Shown: positions 10,944 through 22,003 of the stretch, one piece after another
How positions within the stretch are numbered: the first letter of the stretch is position 1
Layout: each line of letters opens with the position of its first letter
Assembly: GCA_009602735.1 (NCBI GenBank)
Contig: WELA01006903.1
Span: 573,988 to 609,011 of the forward strand
Origin: Mesotaenium endlicherianum
Taxonomy: Eukaryota; Streptophyta; Zygnematophyceae; Zygnematales; Mesotaeniaceae
DNA length: 35,024 bases
Direction of reading: 5' to 3'
The notes under the pieces: model-generated
What the model saw: the letters and a program-made list of their open reading frames with translations, nothing else
Database searches by the model: none
What the model was told of the DNA's origin: nothing
Program-made: the position numbers and the translations under genes

Positions 10944-12821
10944 AGTGTGTGTGTGTGTGTGCGTGTAAACTACCTTTATTGCTGCCACAGCATTGGATGC
11001 CTGGACATAGCCTGAGCTCCAGCGTGTGTTTGGTTGCTGTACCTGCGCAGTACGTCTGTTTCATTCTGGAGCTCTGCCAAGGGGGCGACCTGTTCAACCG
11101 CATCACGGAGCGCAAGCACTACCCCGAGAGCGAGGCGGCCGAGGTGTGCGCGTCGATCGCGGAGGTGCTGAGGCACTGCAGGAGCAGGGGCGTCCTGCAT
11201 CGGGATCTGAAGCCCGAGAACATCCTGCTGTGCAACAAGCGCTCGCACACCAGGATCCGCGTCGCCGACTTTGGCGCCGGCACCTTTGTGAAGCCAGGTA
11301 ATGTGCCACCTTGCAACAATTGGCACGCACAAGTGCTGGCTCCAGCACATGCTGGCGGCATAGCCCTTCCTTGCTCGGGCTAGCCGCAAGTCCACGCCTG
11401 TCGTATCCACCCCTCATATTTTCCCCTCACGTGCTTTGCCTCGCGTGTTTTGCCCCACATGGCACTTGCGCTCCGTCTGACAGTCGTCTTCCTCCCTGTC
11501 CTGTCCTCCCTCGTCCCCCGCAGGCAAGAAGCAGACGCAGCTGGCCGGCAGCTGCTACTACGTGGCCCCCGAGGTCCTCAAGGGCAGCTACGGTTTGGAG
11601 GCGGACGTGTGGAGCACGGGCGTCATCCTTTACATTCTGCTCTGCGGCATGCCCCCCTTCTGGGCCAAGGAGGAGGACGACCTCAACGCGGCCATCGTGT
11701 CGGGCAAGGTGGACATGAGCTGGGGCCCCTGGCCCAAGATCTCCAGCGGGGCCAAGGACCTCGTGCTCAAGATGCTCACGCTCGACCCCGCCCAGCGCAT
11801 CACCCCCGACGCAATCCTCGGTGAGTCGTCAGTCGCTGCTCCCCCTCGGTTCATCCAGGACCCTTATCCAGGACCCTTGAGCTGCATGTGGCTCTGCACT
11901 ATCGATTATTAATTGATGACAGTTACGTCACTTTGCGCGCATTGTACGGTGCACGCCCCAGGCTGCTTGCTAGCTTCTAGATCTCTCTGCGATGTTGGAG
12001 TTGTGGTAAGTTCTGGCTCAGCGTAGAGCTGCACGCTGGCGCCGGCAGCTCCTACTTTGGCTACCTGTCTGCCTCGGGTCACGCAAGCACCGCATTAATA
12101 TCTTTTCTAGTTCAATACGCATCCCACCACACGTAACATCGCGGGTCAATGATGCTGCTTAAGCCTTCTCAGGTGTGGTGTGGCTTCTAACCAGTGTGCC
12201 CTTTCTCTCTTTCCCTCTTTCTCTCTTTTGTGTCGTGCAGAGGACCCGTGGCTCAACAAGTACGCATCCCCTGCGCCTGCGCCCATTCCCGTCCCAGAAG
12301 TGCGCTCTCGTCTGGAGGCCCACCGCAGGAGCGTCTCCTCGATGCCTTCCAGCCCCTTGGCCTGCAGCGAGAGGAGACGGAGCTGCTCGGAAGCCTCCTC
12401 GCCCTTGGCATCCAGCCCTCTGGCTGCCAGGGAGAGGAGGCGGAGCTGCTCGCAAGCGTCCTCCCCCCTGGCCTCCAGCCCCCTGGCGGCAAGCGAGAGA
12501 AGGCGCAGCTGCTCTCAGGCGTCCTCCCCCCTGGCGTCCTCCCCCCTGGCGTCGAGCCCCCAGGAGTCCAGCCACCAGCGCAGCTGCTCGCACGCCTCCT
12601 CCCCTTTGGCCTCCTCCCCTGCAGCGTCGAGCCCCCAAGAGTCCAGCCACAGGCACAGGAGCTGCTCGCGAGCCTCCTCCCCCCTGGCCTCCTCCCCCCT
12701 GGCATCCTCCCCTCTGGCGTCAAGCCCCTTGGCCTCCAGCCCTCTGGCGCCCCGGGGCGGAGGAGACAGGAAGTTTTCCAAGCCGAGCTTTATGGGCCGG
12801 TTGCAGACCTCGTTTTCGTGA
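10248..12821 (+). CDS. CDPK/CaMK-like Ser/Thr protein kinase with Ser/Pro/Arg repeat tail, no EF-hands
   Basis: Four exons join in phase: 10248-10715, 11051-11297, 11524-11820 and 12241-12821 (1593 nt, 530 residues). The ATG at 10248 gives MGIFGRLK. The kinase domain spans about residues 84-342: GEGQFGCV loop, AVKII Lys113, helix-C Glu132, HRDLKPEN (Asp208), DFGAG (Asp229), YVAPEVL, DVWSTGVILYILLCGMPPFW, and the closing AKDLVLKMLTLDPAQRITPDAIL-EDPWL. The substrate-binding and C-lobe motifs are those of calcium-dependent and CaM kinases, and all catalytic residues are present. Instead of the autoinhibitory junction and EF-hands, the last 185 residues are a Ser/Pro/Arg-rich tail with five RSCS-type repeats. 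Gly2 might be myristoylated, as in CDPKs, but position 6 is Arg and no Cys follows, so this is weak. The stop TGA overlaps a possible donor (gtgagt, 12818), so a longer isoform is possible. Substrate and activator are unknown. Confidence 0.88.
10861..10970. repeat. 30-bp minisatellite plus GT microsatellite in kinase intron 1
   Basis: Two near-identical 30-base units (10861-10890, 10891-10920), built from gtgtgtgcaggtgtgtgtctg and flanking bases, are followed by a GT run with a few interruptions to about 10966. All of it lies in the intron 10716-11050. Confidence 0.85.
12348..12756 (+). repeat. Coding repeat array in the kinase C-terminal tail
   Basis: Five protein repeats follow the kinase domain. 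Each begins with a basic element (ERRRSCS three times, then HQRSCS and HRHRSCS) followed by SEA/SQA/SHA/SRA and a run of SSPLA units. Two repeats add SSPQESSH. The DNA is GC-rich and repetitive, so several other frames also stay open; those are shadows. Confidence 0.85.
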
Positions 12822-14218
12822 GTGCCCGTTTGCGCCCGCCCGCGGAAGGCCGCTGCACCTGCGTCGGCCGCCGGCGGACGAGGCGCACCAGCTTGCATGT
12901 GACACTCGCAGGCGAGTGTCGCAGCCCCAGGAGTATTTGCTGGCCGCATGGGGTCGGTCGGCAACGGAAGACTGGTGGCTGCTCTCGCTTGTGACTTGTT
13001 GCACCTGCCGCCCTGTTGGCCGGGCGTTCGGTGTTGAGATCATTGTCTACATCAGCCAAGCTGTTTTTCATCGAAATTTTTGCTGATTCGCGAAACTGGG
13101 TGAGCTTTCCAATCAAGGGAGGGAGAGAGGGATCCTTTCCTCCGGGGAATCCTCTGGAACTTCAGGTGGAAGCAAGTGCTCGTCGTGAAGATGGATCTTT
13201 TTAACATGTTCTTAGTGCTTCCTTCAATGGAAATTAGGACGGACCGTTCTGTTTTTTTTTTTTTTTTTTNNNNNNNNNNNNNNNNNNNNNNNNNNNNNNN
13301 NNNNNNNNNNNNNNNNNTTTTTTTTTTTTTTTTTTAAGTCTTGTGTTATCAGGCAGAAGCACTTTGGGCCCGGCTAGAAATGTACCAGTGTTTAATACCT
13401 GTGCTACAGCATGCACCCTTACACGCTGCTGTTCACTCTTCAACACAAGGCACGCGTTTACATGCCTCTAATTAGCTCCGCTCTGAAAGAGAGATGTGAT
13501 GGCTTTCCCTACAGCAACTTAGTCTGTTTTTCTGTAGTCATCAGATTAATTTTACGAGTCAGCTATCTCATGAAGCTCCGCACACGCTGAAGCTAACACC
13601 CAGCAGGCTCAGTTACAGCCACTGTACATACTTTTAGTGCAAGATAGGGTATGATCAGGGGTTAGGTACTTTCTATGCAGTATTTCACATCATTTGTCCT
13701 CCCTTTCCATGTACCATATGTACCATAAAACCCTTCCTCGAAGGTGGTTATCTTGATCCAGCAACACTTTGGCCCACCATCGCATTGTCTCTCATTTCCC
13801 TTCTGCATTGCTTGTTGCAAGAGTGATTTTACAGCTCAAAACGTTTGAGCGCGACTTTCAAACACTAAATTGTCCTGAGCAATTATAGCCACCTAATTCA
13901 TTCACACAGGTTGCCCTCCAAAAAAACACAGGCACGCGCTCGATTGGCTTACAAATGAGAATGCAGCGCAGAGCTTACATTTGACAGGCTAAAGAAGTAC
14001 CCAGCCAGCACTGGTGGTGCTCTTTTTTCAACAAGAAAGAGAGAAGGAAGTTCAGTCGTGGCTCACATCATACCTAGTACCTACCCCATTAAAGCAATGG
14101 TTTTCTCTTGGGTGTAAGGCATTCTTTGTATGTCTACGTGGACGCAAGATTCTGATTGGAAGAGAAGACAGAGTGCGTCTTTTGACATGAGATCAACTGC
14201 AAAACATGCTTTGCTCAT
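12822..14218. other. Kinase 3' flank, assembly gap and AT-rich spacer
   Basis: This holds the presumed 3' UTR of the kinase to about 13250, then the poly-T flanked gap. From 13336 to 14218 the sequence is AT-rich with no convincing exon on either strand. Confidence 0.5.
13270..13317. other. Assembly gap, 48 N
   Basis: 48 unknown bases flanked on both sides by T homopolymers (to 13269 and from 13318), so the sequence stops and resumes in poly-T. True length is unknown. Confidence 0.99.
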
Positions 14219-15396
14219 TTATATAGCACGCGCCCTGAAATCACCAAATTTATTATGGCAATAACCACATGCATTATGCAAGGTATCAAGAAGCAAACCT
14301 GCTGCTCCTACATTGACCGCATGTGAACAAATAAGAGCATCAAGCACAGTAGCCTCACACCACTTCGTCCAACTGAAGCTTGCGCGACTGCTAATTTTCA
14401 TTTGCGATTTGAAGAGAGAGAGAGAGGAGCTTCTGCTTCTGCTCTTTGGAGAAGAAGACACACAGTCTAGTAACACAGAGGTGGACCCTATTCTGCTCAA
14501 AACCGTGCCTACAAGTCCACCTTCTGCAAAATTGCAAGGCTAATTTTTTCAAGCAACAAAGTGGGACTGGCAGAGAGGGATATCACTCTCCAATGCTTCA
14601 GCAAACTGGTGGTTAATGAGGGGCCTTCTCCAAGGGAGTGGGCTTGTACAAGCACAGCCTCAGGGACTGACAGCAGCTGCAAGTACTGTAGGTCATCTTG
14701 AATCAGATGGGAAGAAGTCTAACACAATCAAACTTGGACTTCAACCTATGCAAGTCCACCACGAACCCTAGCACGTTCTAAGAATCATCAATGACTGATG
14801 TCATTGCAAGGAGAGGGAGAACAGGAGAACGAGGAAAGGGGAGAGAGGAGAGCGAGCAGGGGAAGAATTGGGGGGGGANGTTGCCCAGTGCTGTTGACAT
14901 ATGTCAAGGTCCCCCTGGTGAACCCCCGGGCCTGACCCCGTCTAGGTGCTGACGAGGCGTGTGCTTGCGCTTGAGCAGCCCCTGAAGCAGCGCTGCGAAC
15001 AGAGCACAGCTCCTCTCAGGCGTGCCCACCAGGGCCAGGGAATCCACGCTAGCGAGCAGGCACACACAATAGGGTTGCTGCGACGCGGGCACGCATTGGC
15101 GGCGGCTCAGAGTCCCGAGTCTTCATTGTCGACCTCTGGTCTGAGCCTGTATCAAACAACTGTCGTCCTACTGGCTCGTCGGCAAGAGTTTGCGCGTGTA
15201 GAGCTTAGAGCTGAGAGAGGCCGAGCTGAGGGTGGCTGCGAGAGAAGGACGGGGCGGAGCGCCCGTGCGAGGGGGTAGAAGGCCTGTGCGCAGGCAGGGC
15301 TGTCATGGTCAAACCCTTTGCTAAGTTGCTGCATATGCGTCCAGCGGGGCGGAAGTTGCAGTTCTCCAGTTCTGCCGATCAAGCGCAGTTCCACGC
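14219..15396 (-). CDS. Unidentified minus-strand gene, candidate exons only
   Basis: Four coding-like segments lie in order on the minus strand: 15396-15251 (GVELRLIGRTGELQ, QQLSKGFDHDSP; preceded by a tag acceptor), 15092-14937 (LLASVDSLALVGTPERS, LLKRKHTPRQHL), 14706-14587 (IQDDLQYLQLLSVPEAVL, LLKHW) and 14523-14219 (preceded by attttgcag; EATVLDALICSHAVNVGA, LLLDTLHNACGYCHN, stop). They have protein-like composition and mixed helical, Leu-rich stretches, but I recognise no family, and donor/acceptor phases do not all match. A contig join (N at 14879) lies inside. The gene might be real with missed small introns, decayed, or partly chance. If real, it would be convergent with the kinase and divergent from RER. 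Confidence 0.3.
14879..14879. other. Single-N contig join
   Basis: The N follows a G-rich run (14871-14878). Like the other single Ns in this window it sits next to a low-complexity run, which suggests a contig end rather than one miscalled base. Confidence 0.7.
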
Positions 15397-17779
15397 CTAC
15401 ACGTCCACTACACAACTTACTTGCGGGAGCCCTCAGTCGATATGGGTGCAGGGCCACCTGCCGATCGTATGTTGCCGCTCCTGTGTAACTGGCGTGTGAC
15501 TGCATTCAGATAGGGTGGGTGCATCGGAGGAGGTCATGCCTTGCCGTCTGTCCTCCCCTCCCCCCCTTTCCCTCTCCGTCTCACCGTCCTACTCCTTTCT
15601 CCTCTTCTCTCTCTTCTTTCTCTCCCTCCCACCCTCTCTCGCCCCCTCCCTCCCTCGCCCCTCCGTCACCCCTCCTCTCTCTTCCCCCTCACTTTCCCTC
15701 CTACCTCGTTCCTCCTCTGTGCGCCGATATAGCACACTGACCAAACAACCACATTGTAGGCCAGGTATGTGCCTGCATGGCGCAGCATCAACCTCGAGCG
15801 CGAGTGCAGGCAGCGTCAGTCTTTTTTCACAAAGGAGTCACAGGAGCACGTTCAAATGTGACTCAGGAGGATGTGGAGAAGGGCTCCTGGTCTGCCCAAA
15901 CGACTGCCTCGCTACTTCCAAACTGTGTCTGCTCCTCATACGCTTCAGTAGCTGTACCACGTACGTTTCTTGCACTACTGCACACAGGCAAACAGGCCCA
16001 CACGTGCGTGCGTATGTGTGCGTGTGCAAGCGTCTGTGTGTGTGTGTGTGTGCGTGCGTGTGCGTGTGAGTGAGTGAGTGAGTGCCTGTGTAGAGGAGCC
16101 TTGTCTTGTCGCAAAGAGGCCGGGCGGTACATCAAGCTGGGCCCAGGAAGAGTCCTGAGAGAGGCACCCATGCATACAGAGCACGTCCTTGCCAGACCTG
16201 AAACTGCTCCAGCTTTCCCAATACACCCCAGGCAACTCACAGCTTGTGGCATGCCTCCAGCATGAGCAGCTGGTGCCTCCTCTCCGTCCCCCCACTTCCC
16301 TAATCGACTTTCACGCCCCACAGTCCCCCCCCNTGGAGATTTTTTGTCCTTGAAGGGAAGGGTCCTCGTTGTCTGATCAAGAACACTACCAAACAGCTGG
16401 AGCGCCAAATGTGTTTCTTGTAGCCTACCTACAAAGAAAGTGCTCACTTACAAGGCTTCCAACCCAATGCTTGATATTTTTAACTAACTATGGGCACCCC
16501 AGGGACGAAATGTCAACTAGTTCTCAATATGATCCTTGTAAGAAGTTATTAAGAAAGGTTCTTGTAGATTACACACCGATTCAATCCTGAGACAGGTTGC
16601 CATACTGCTTCGGAAGTCATTTACTTAGGCTGAACACAAATTTCGTAAAGCAAATCGTTTCCCGATTCGGAGCTGCAAAACCATATATATCCGGAGTACG
16701 ACGTTAGACCGCAATTGCCGACAGCACAGTAGAATTCCCACTTTCAATGTGTGGTGAGCCTTCAGCCATGCAATTCGAAGTACGTATGTTACGGCATAAT
16801 AGACCTTGAGACGAGGTCTCTACAAGGAGCCGGGACTTGCATAATCATTCTTGAACTGTGCAGCAGTATGCAGGATGCATTGTGAAGATCCAGGAGAATC
16901 TTGACATACGTTGAAACAAAGCACATGTATGTGACACACTTTAAGCTTGGTCAACGCTCATTTGCACAATAAAACATCAACCAATAAGCACATAGTGCTC
17001 TTCTCTACAGAGGTGGACTGTCATTACTACCAGTTACTTGGCAGCCATCTTTGTTGCTCTTGGATGCTCTTGGACTATCTTTGACCCTCCAAACATTTAG
17101 CGTGCCATTTGTCGTATTGTCAGGTGAGTGCGTGTGAGTTGTAGTAATTGAGAGTAATAGTACTAAACCGTACACTGCATGAGCGTGTACATAAAGGGCT
17201 CGCATTGGCTCATATGCCCGTTGAAGTCAGCAGCTTGCACGCGTAAGCCTTAGGGCCCTATGACACATCGACCCACATTGACCAGTTTCGATGGCCTCGA
17301 CCAGCCTCGACCTCTAGATACTGTAGTCAACTCTGCAACAGGAAATTTATGACGAGATTCAGTTCTTGCTGGCCAGTGCTGGGTTGAGCTGGGTTGTGCT
17401 AGGTTGTGCTTGGGCCAGCTCTGCATGGACGCAATTTGCTGGGCTGGTCTGCAGGCTGCTCTACCCGCACTTGCATTACCGGTGAGCCTACATCCAGGAC
17501 TTCCTGGCACATCTTCCGATCAAAGCTGCAATATTACATACTCTTCCAGTCGAAAACGGCTGTGCAAGAAAGCTTCAATTGATCTGCGTTACTTCTTCAC
17601 AATCACTGCAAGGGCAATTGCTTCGTTTGTCTCTTCCATTTCCAGTAGATTGCCAGCTACATGAGCTCGAGAAGAGATTAAAAAGCTGGCTTGTGGCTGT
17701 TTGTCTTGATTGCGCTTTGATATTTCCAATCAGATCCACTGGCTGAAGGTTTTCCTGTGAGCGATTTGGTGTTGTGAAG
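15397..17779. other. Spacer upstream of RER; pyrimidine tract and GT microsatellite
   Basis: No gene is supported. A strong C/T tract lies at about 15545-15720 and a GT/GTGA microsatellite at about 16012-16085. A contig join is at 16333. Sequence from about 16340 to 17779 is more AT-rich; its 3' end must include the RER promoter and 5' UTR, but no clear TATA box or other element was identified. Confidence 0.45.
16333..16333. other. Single-N contig join
   Basis: The N follows a C run (16325-16332), the same pattern as the other joins. It separates the unidentified-gene contig from the one carrying RER. Confidence 0.7.
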
Positions 17780-20700
17780 ATGCAGGCTTTAACTCCCGCA
17801 AAAGTAGGTTGCGCGGGGCTTGTAATACCTGTTCAGCTTCATGTAAAACTTAGAGGGGAAATAAAATTCGACCGTCTGAGCACAGATACTCTTGGAACCG
17901 TCAAATGCAGGTTGCCAGATCGTGCATCAATGCCGTCTGTTGGTCAAGGACCCATTACCCATTTCTTAGGCTCATCGTCAACAAAGCAACGGCAGATTGT
18001 CAGTAGGACTGTACTACATGCAATTGCTGAGGCCGGAGGTGGGGGAATAAATGACGGCAAGGGGCATAATGGATCAGGAGGGGGCAATAGCGGAGGGGGA
18101 GGAGGCAATGGGGATGCACATTCGATGGGTGATGAAAATCGTGATCATGGAAACTCGGGGCTCCTTCAGATGCTGGGAAGGGCTTGGTACAGTCGAGTTG
18201 AAGCAGATCCAGAGTTTGCCTTCAAGCTCTTTGTGGAGTGCTTCAATGATGCCTGCATCATCATTGCCGTAAGCTATCTTCGAGCTCACTGTTTGCATGC
18301 AACTACATGAAGTTTAAGTTGAGTGTGTGCACATCTGCAGGTGAAATGTGTTGGTGCTGACAATCTATTTTTTACTGGGTACAAGGTAGACGTGAATAGA
18401 TCCAGTGTTTCACTTGTGGTTCACATGACAAACAAGGAAGTCAGACTGGTGAATTTTGAGGGGCAGTGAAGAGCCGAAATTGCTGTAAGCAGCTGTAATG
18501 TTTTTCTCAAAGTGTTGCTTCTACATAAGCTTTTCTTCTGCAGAAAAACAGATTTTCAAGGCAGCTAGTGACACAGACATTTTCCTACATCATTTGAAGT
18601 ATGTACTATATTCACAATTCATCTGAAGTTGCCAAAGAAATGGTCAGCAGATTTGTTGCTTGCAAATGATCGCCACTTGAGAAACGGTGTACAGCAAGTG
18701 CAGCACTGCTCTGAAATGTAACATACCTGCACAAATATCCAGACAGAGCGTGGATTGAAGTTGATCTGATATATCGATTTACTTGGTTGTTGCAGGTTAA
18801 TCTTGCACAAAAAAAAGATCGATTTCTGAAGGAGCTTGAATTTGTACTTTGGTAAGCCTCGCTGTGCTTTGCTCATCATTTTCTGCCACCTCATATAAAG
18901 ACAGGCAGTATGAAAATTTTAGTTTGTCGAGCAGTGGGGAGGGTGTTATTTGTGCAGATAAAGCGCACACGTACCCTTTGTTTTTCTGCACATAGTGTGG
19001 GGCCATGAGTATCGTAGCGGCCTATTATGTACTTGATATGCATGGAGGTATCACACCGTTGTTGACGCTGAAGTGATGTCTGTGGCTGGACAAGAAAAAG
19101 TGACCACCGTTTGCAACTGACTGCTGCAAACATATATTTACTCGAGAAGGGGGATTACTTAAGCCTGCGTCTTTCTAAGCAATTTTAACACTTCTTTTGC
19201 CATTAAAGTGGTCTGCGATGGCAATACAAGTGTTTCCTTGTTCTAGTTTATACTATTGAATGGTGAGACAAATGTAGGGTAATTTTGTCAGCATGCAATT
19301 GGCAATTGCGCTTCTCTCTCAATGCTGAAGCTTATAGCTCTCAAAGCTTCTAGTTTCTGGTTGCCGCCGTGAGATGCTTAGATGACTTGATAAGTGACCT
19401 GGAAATAAGGAGTCCACGAACTTAAATCTTACCTGTTTTGGAATCTGGAGTAGCTTTGTCACTGGCAGCCCCACCTTCAATAGCGAACCCCACACAGAAG
19501 ACTCTCAGAGTCTGTCGAAGCACTGGCAAGCAATGCACATTATGACCTGTCCTTGAAATTTGCTGAGTATCAAGCAAGCTGGTGGTGTGCAGCCATATAT
19601 CAGTAAGCTTGCTCAATGATGCCAGCCTTGTGTGGCTGCTGGCACCAATTGCTACACAAGCACAAGCACAGGGGGGAACAGCAGGCAAGGGTCTAGGAAG
19701 ACTTCTGGCATCTCTTCCTCAGCATTGTTTTCAGAAGGGTTCCTTTTCTCTCGCGCAACGCATGGGGTAAGCTGTAGCCATTGGCTCTGGAGGCTCTTGC
19801 CATGTGCAGTTGATATATAATATGGCCTCAGGCCTTCTCTGTTGAGGGGGCGGCTGTTTGCGTATCATCACATGATTATGCAGTATCTTGAGATTTACAA
19901 GCATGCAGGTAAAGGTAGGAGCTTTTTTGCTTGGGATCCGATGCCCTGTTTTAGTGGCTGGTAGTGCACTACGGGCTGCACTTTGAGATACGGAGGCACC
20001 TAAACATGCGTGCTCTTATAAACAGTGCTTTTTACTTTGGCAACACAAGCTTTTGACCATGGAGGCAATCAGCTTGCATGTTGATGCAACAGCTGACACA
20101 GCTCTCCAACTGTGACAGGTGCTTTGCCTACAAGGGAGCACTTTACGGGGTCATTGGAGCAGCCATGGGTATTCTGGGAACCCTTGCTGTACATGGGTTG
20201 ACATCCTTTAGAGAAAAGGCATGCACCCTTACATCGCTCCTGTCTATTGAGCTTCTTGTTGACCGTATGCCTGCATTGAGCTGCTATGTCAGAGTAGCGA
20301 GAGTCTAGCATCCCAAGGAAATACTAAATTCACTGTATAGGTGATGCATCATAGGACCTGCTTTTGTTCAACTTCTTCTATGGCGTCTGCCAAGCGCCCA
20401 AAGCATAGGGGGATTGGTCCGTTCGATAAAAACACGTGTAGCTCTGGGCAAATGGATGTGGATATAATTTGCAAGGAACCTGTATGAAGATGCCTCATTC
20501 CTAAATTCTGCAAGCTCCTTCAATGTGCTGTGATAGAGATTGTCTCCTGGCCATTCGTACGATGTTTGAGCTGGGCCTACTTAAACTACAGTGCGACGCC
20601 ATACGTTCCTTCGTCACCGCTGAGATAGGGTGCTATGCCATAAACCCTCAAGGTCATTGTGTCAAGGAACTTGCTAACGGGGGGAAGGGAGGGAAGCGAG

Positions 20701-22003
20701 AGGGAAAGAGGGTGAAGGTGAGGGAAAGAGAGGGGGCGGAAGGAGGGGAAGAGGGAGGGAGGAGGACACGGGGGTAGAGAGGAAGAGGGAGGGGTGGAGG
20801 GAGGAAGAGGAAAGGGCGGCGGGAGATGGAAAGGGAGGATAAGTGAGACTAAGGGATAATGGATGAGATTGAAAGAAGGGGGTAGGGAGGGAGGGTGGCA
20901 GGAAGTCAACAAGAGGGCAAGTTATTATTTTTTTCCCCTGTTTCTCCAGCAAATAACTCCCAGTTTCTTGCTTGCGCTGTACAGGCAGACCCATCCTATG
21001 TCCCTCCTGCAACAGAGCAGCCAGTCTTGAAGGCAGGTCTTGCCTGGTTGATCTTCATGAGCTGCTCCTCAAATACACGGTACTCGCTCTCCCTTGGCGC
21101 ATAGGACATCAGATGCACATGCTCTGGGGCAGCAGTCCTTCACACATGTTCAATTCCTTTAGGAAGCATCACAAGCATGCTGAACGCTTTTGGGAGACAC
21201 ATAAGCTGTCCCTTGGCTTCCATCTCTGTCATCGTTCCAGTGCCGGCCCTTGAGCTTACGTAGTGCTCTTCATATGCATGAAATATAGCTCACATTTGGA
21301 TTCCTGGGTATTGTAGGATGGTGACTGTATGCCCCATCTGCATAAAATAATGTAGCCTTTCATTCTCGGGGTCACGGCCTTTTACCATGTGAGGCCTATA
21401 TATAGGTTGTATGACCCTCCATCCATTTTCTTTGTGGGCGTGGGGGCAATCTTGTTTGAGACTGTGTAGGTACCAGGCAGTGAACGGCATGGAGCGGCTG
21501 CTCTATGGTGCTCTCCCAAGCGGGCCTGCGCGCATTGTGACCGTCGGGATGCGCTTGGGCAACAACTTTCTCGGCTCTGTACGCTCTTTTCCCTCTGCTA
21601 CTCATCATCCTCTTCTCCATTGCCCAGCTTCAAGATGATGCCATCGTGTTAATGTGCATTGCATCTCGTGCACACGTCTCTCAACTTCATCACGTGTAAA
21701 AGTTCATGCATGTCAGAAAGTACTCCGCATGAGCTTCACTGACGGTACGTGCAGGGAGAAGGAAGCGCGTTATGAGGGAGATATCCAATTAAGTTTCACG
21801 GATTTAAATGAGGGCTTGAGGCAAAGTCACGCGCGTAAACGGGCTGTTTTTTATGATGTGCATCACAGATGAACTTTGTGGCATTGGCCAAAGCGCTGGA
21901 GCTGCAGCAGCCACGGCAGGTGAAGGCCCAGGTGGCAGTTGCTGGCGGTACAGAGCAGGCTCCGAGCGGGAACTTGTTGATGAGTAAAGTAAATCGCTCA
22001 TAG
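17780..22003 (+). CDS. RER: RETICULATA-RELATED (DUF3411) chloroplast membrane protein, complete
   Basis: Seven exons join in phase: 17780-18268, 18796-18851, 19593-19766, 20119-20264, 20950-21079, 21470-21578 and 21869-22003 (1239 nt, 412 residues), all with GT-AG introns. The ATG at 17780 opens a Ser/Thr/basic stretch suited to a chloroplast transit peptide. A Gly-rich linker (about residues 93-115: GGGG, GSGGGNSGGGGG) leads to the DUF3411 core: ADPEFAFKLFVECFND, KDRFLKELEFVL, SLLNDASLVWLLAPIA, LASLPQHCFQKG and LAQRMG, FAYKGALYGVIGAAMGILG, LKAGLAWLIFMSCSSNTRYQ, VNGMERLLYGALP, VGMRLGNNFLGSMNF. Several of these are hydrophobic and likely membrane segments. RER proteins sit in the chloroplast envelope and affect leaf mesophyll development and plastid metabolism in Arabidopsis; the molecular activity is not known. 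Length fits the family. Exons 4-7 recur at 27453-29337. Confidence 0.9.
20678..20897 (+). repeat. Polypurine (G/A) tract in RER intron 4
   Basis: About 220 bases are almost only G and A on the plus strand, with many ggg and gagg runs, shortly before the strong acceptor of exon 5 (tttttttcccctgtttctccag minus its last bases). The same tract recurs at 28012-28231 in the duplicate block. Confidence 0.8.

Noticed and set aside
12159..12964. Several long open frames on both strands over the kinase tail
   Set aside because: They arise from the repetitive GC-rich coding repeat; only the frame continuous with the kinase is supported by splice phase.
18339..18388. Possible extra RER exon after ctgcag (reads VKCVGADNLFFTGYK)
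   Set aside because: Exon 1 joins directly and in phase to 18796-18851, which matches the family; the extra segment does not.
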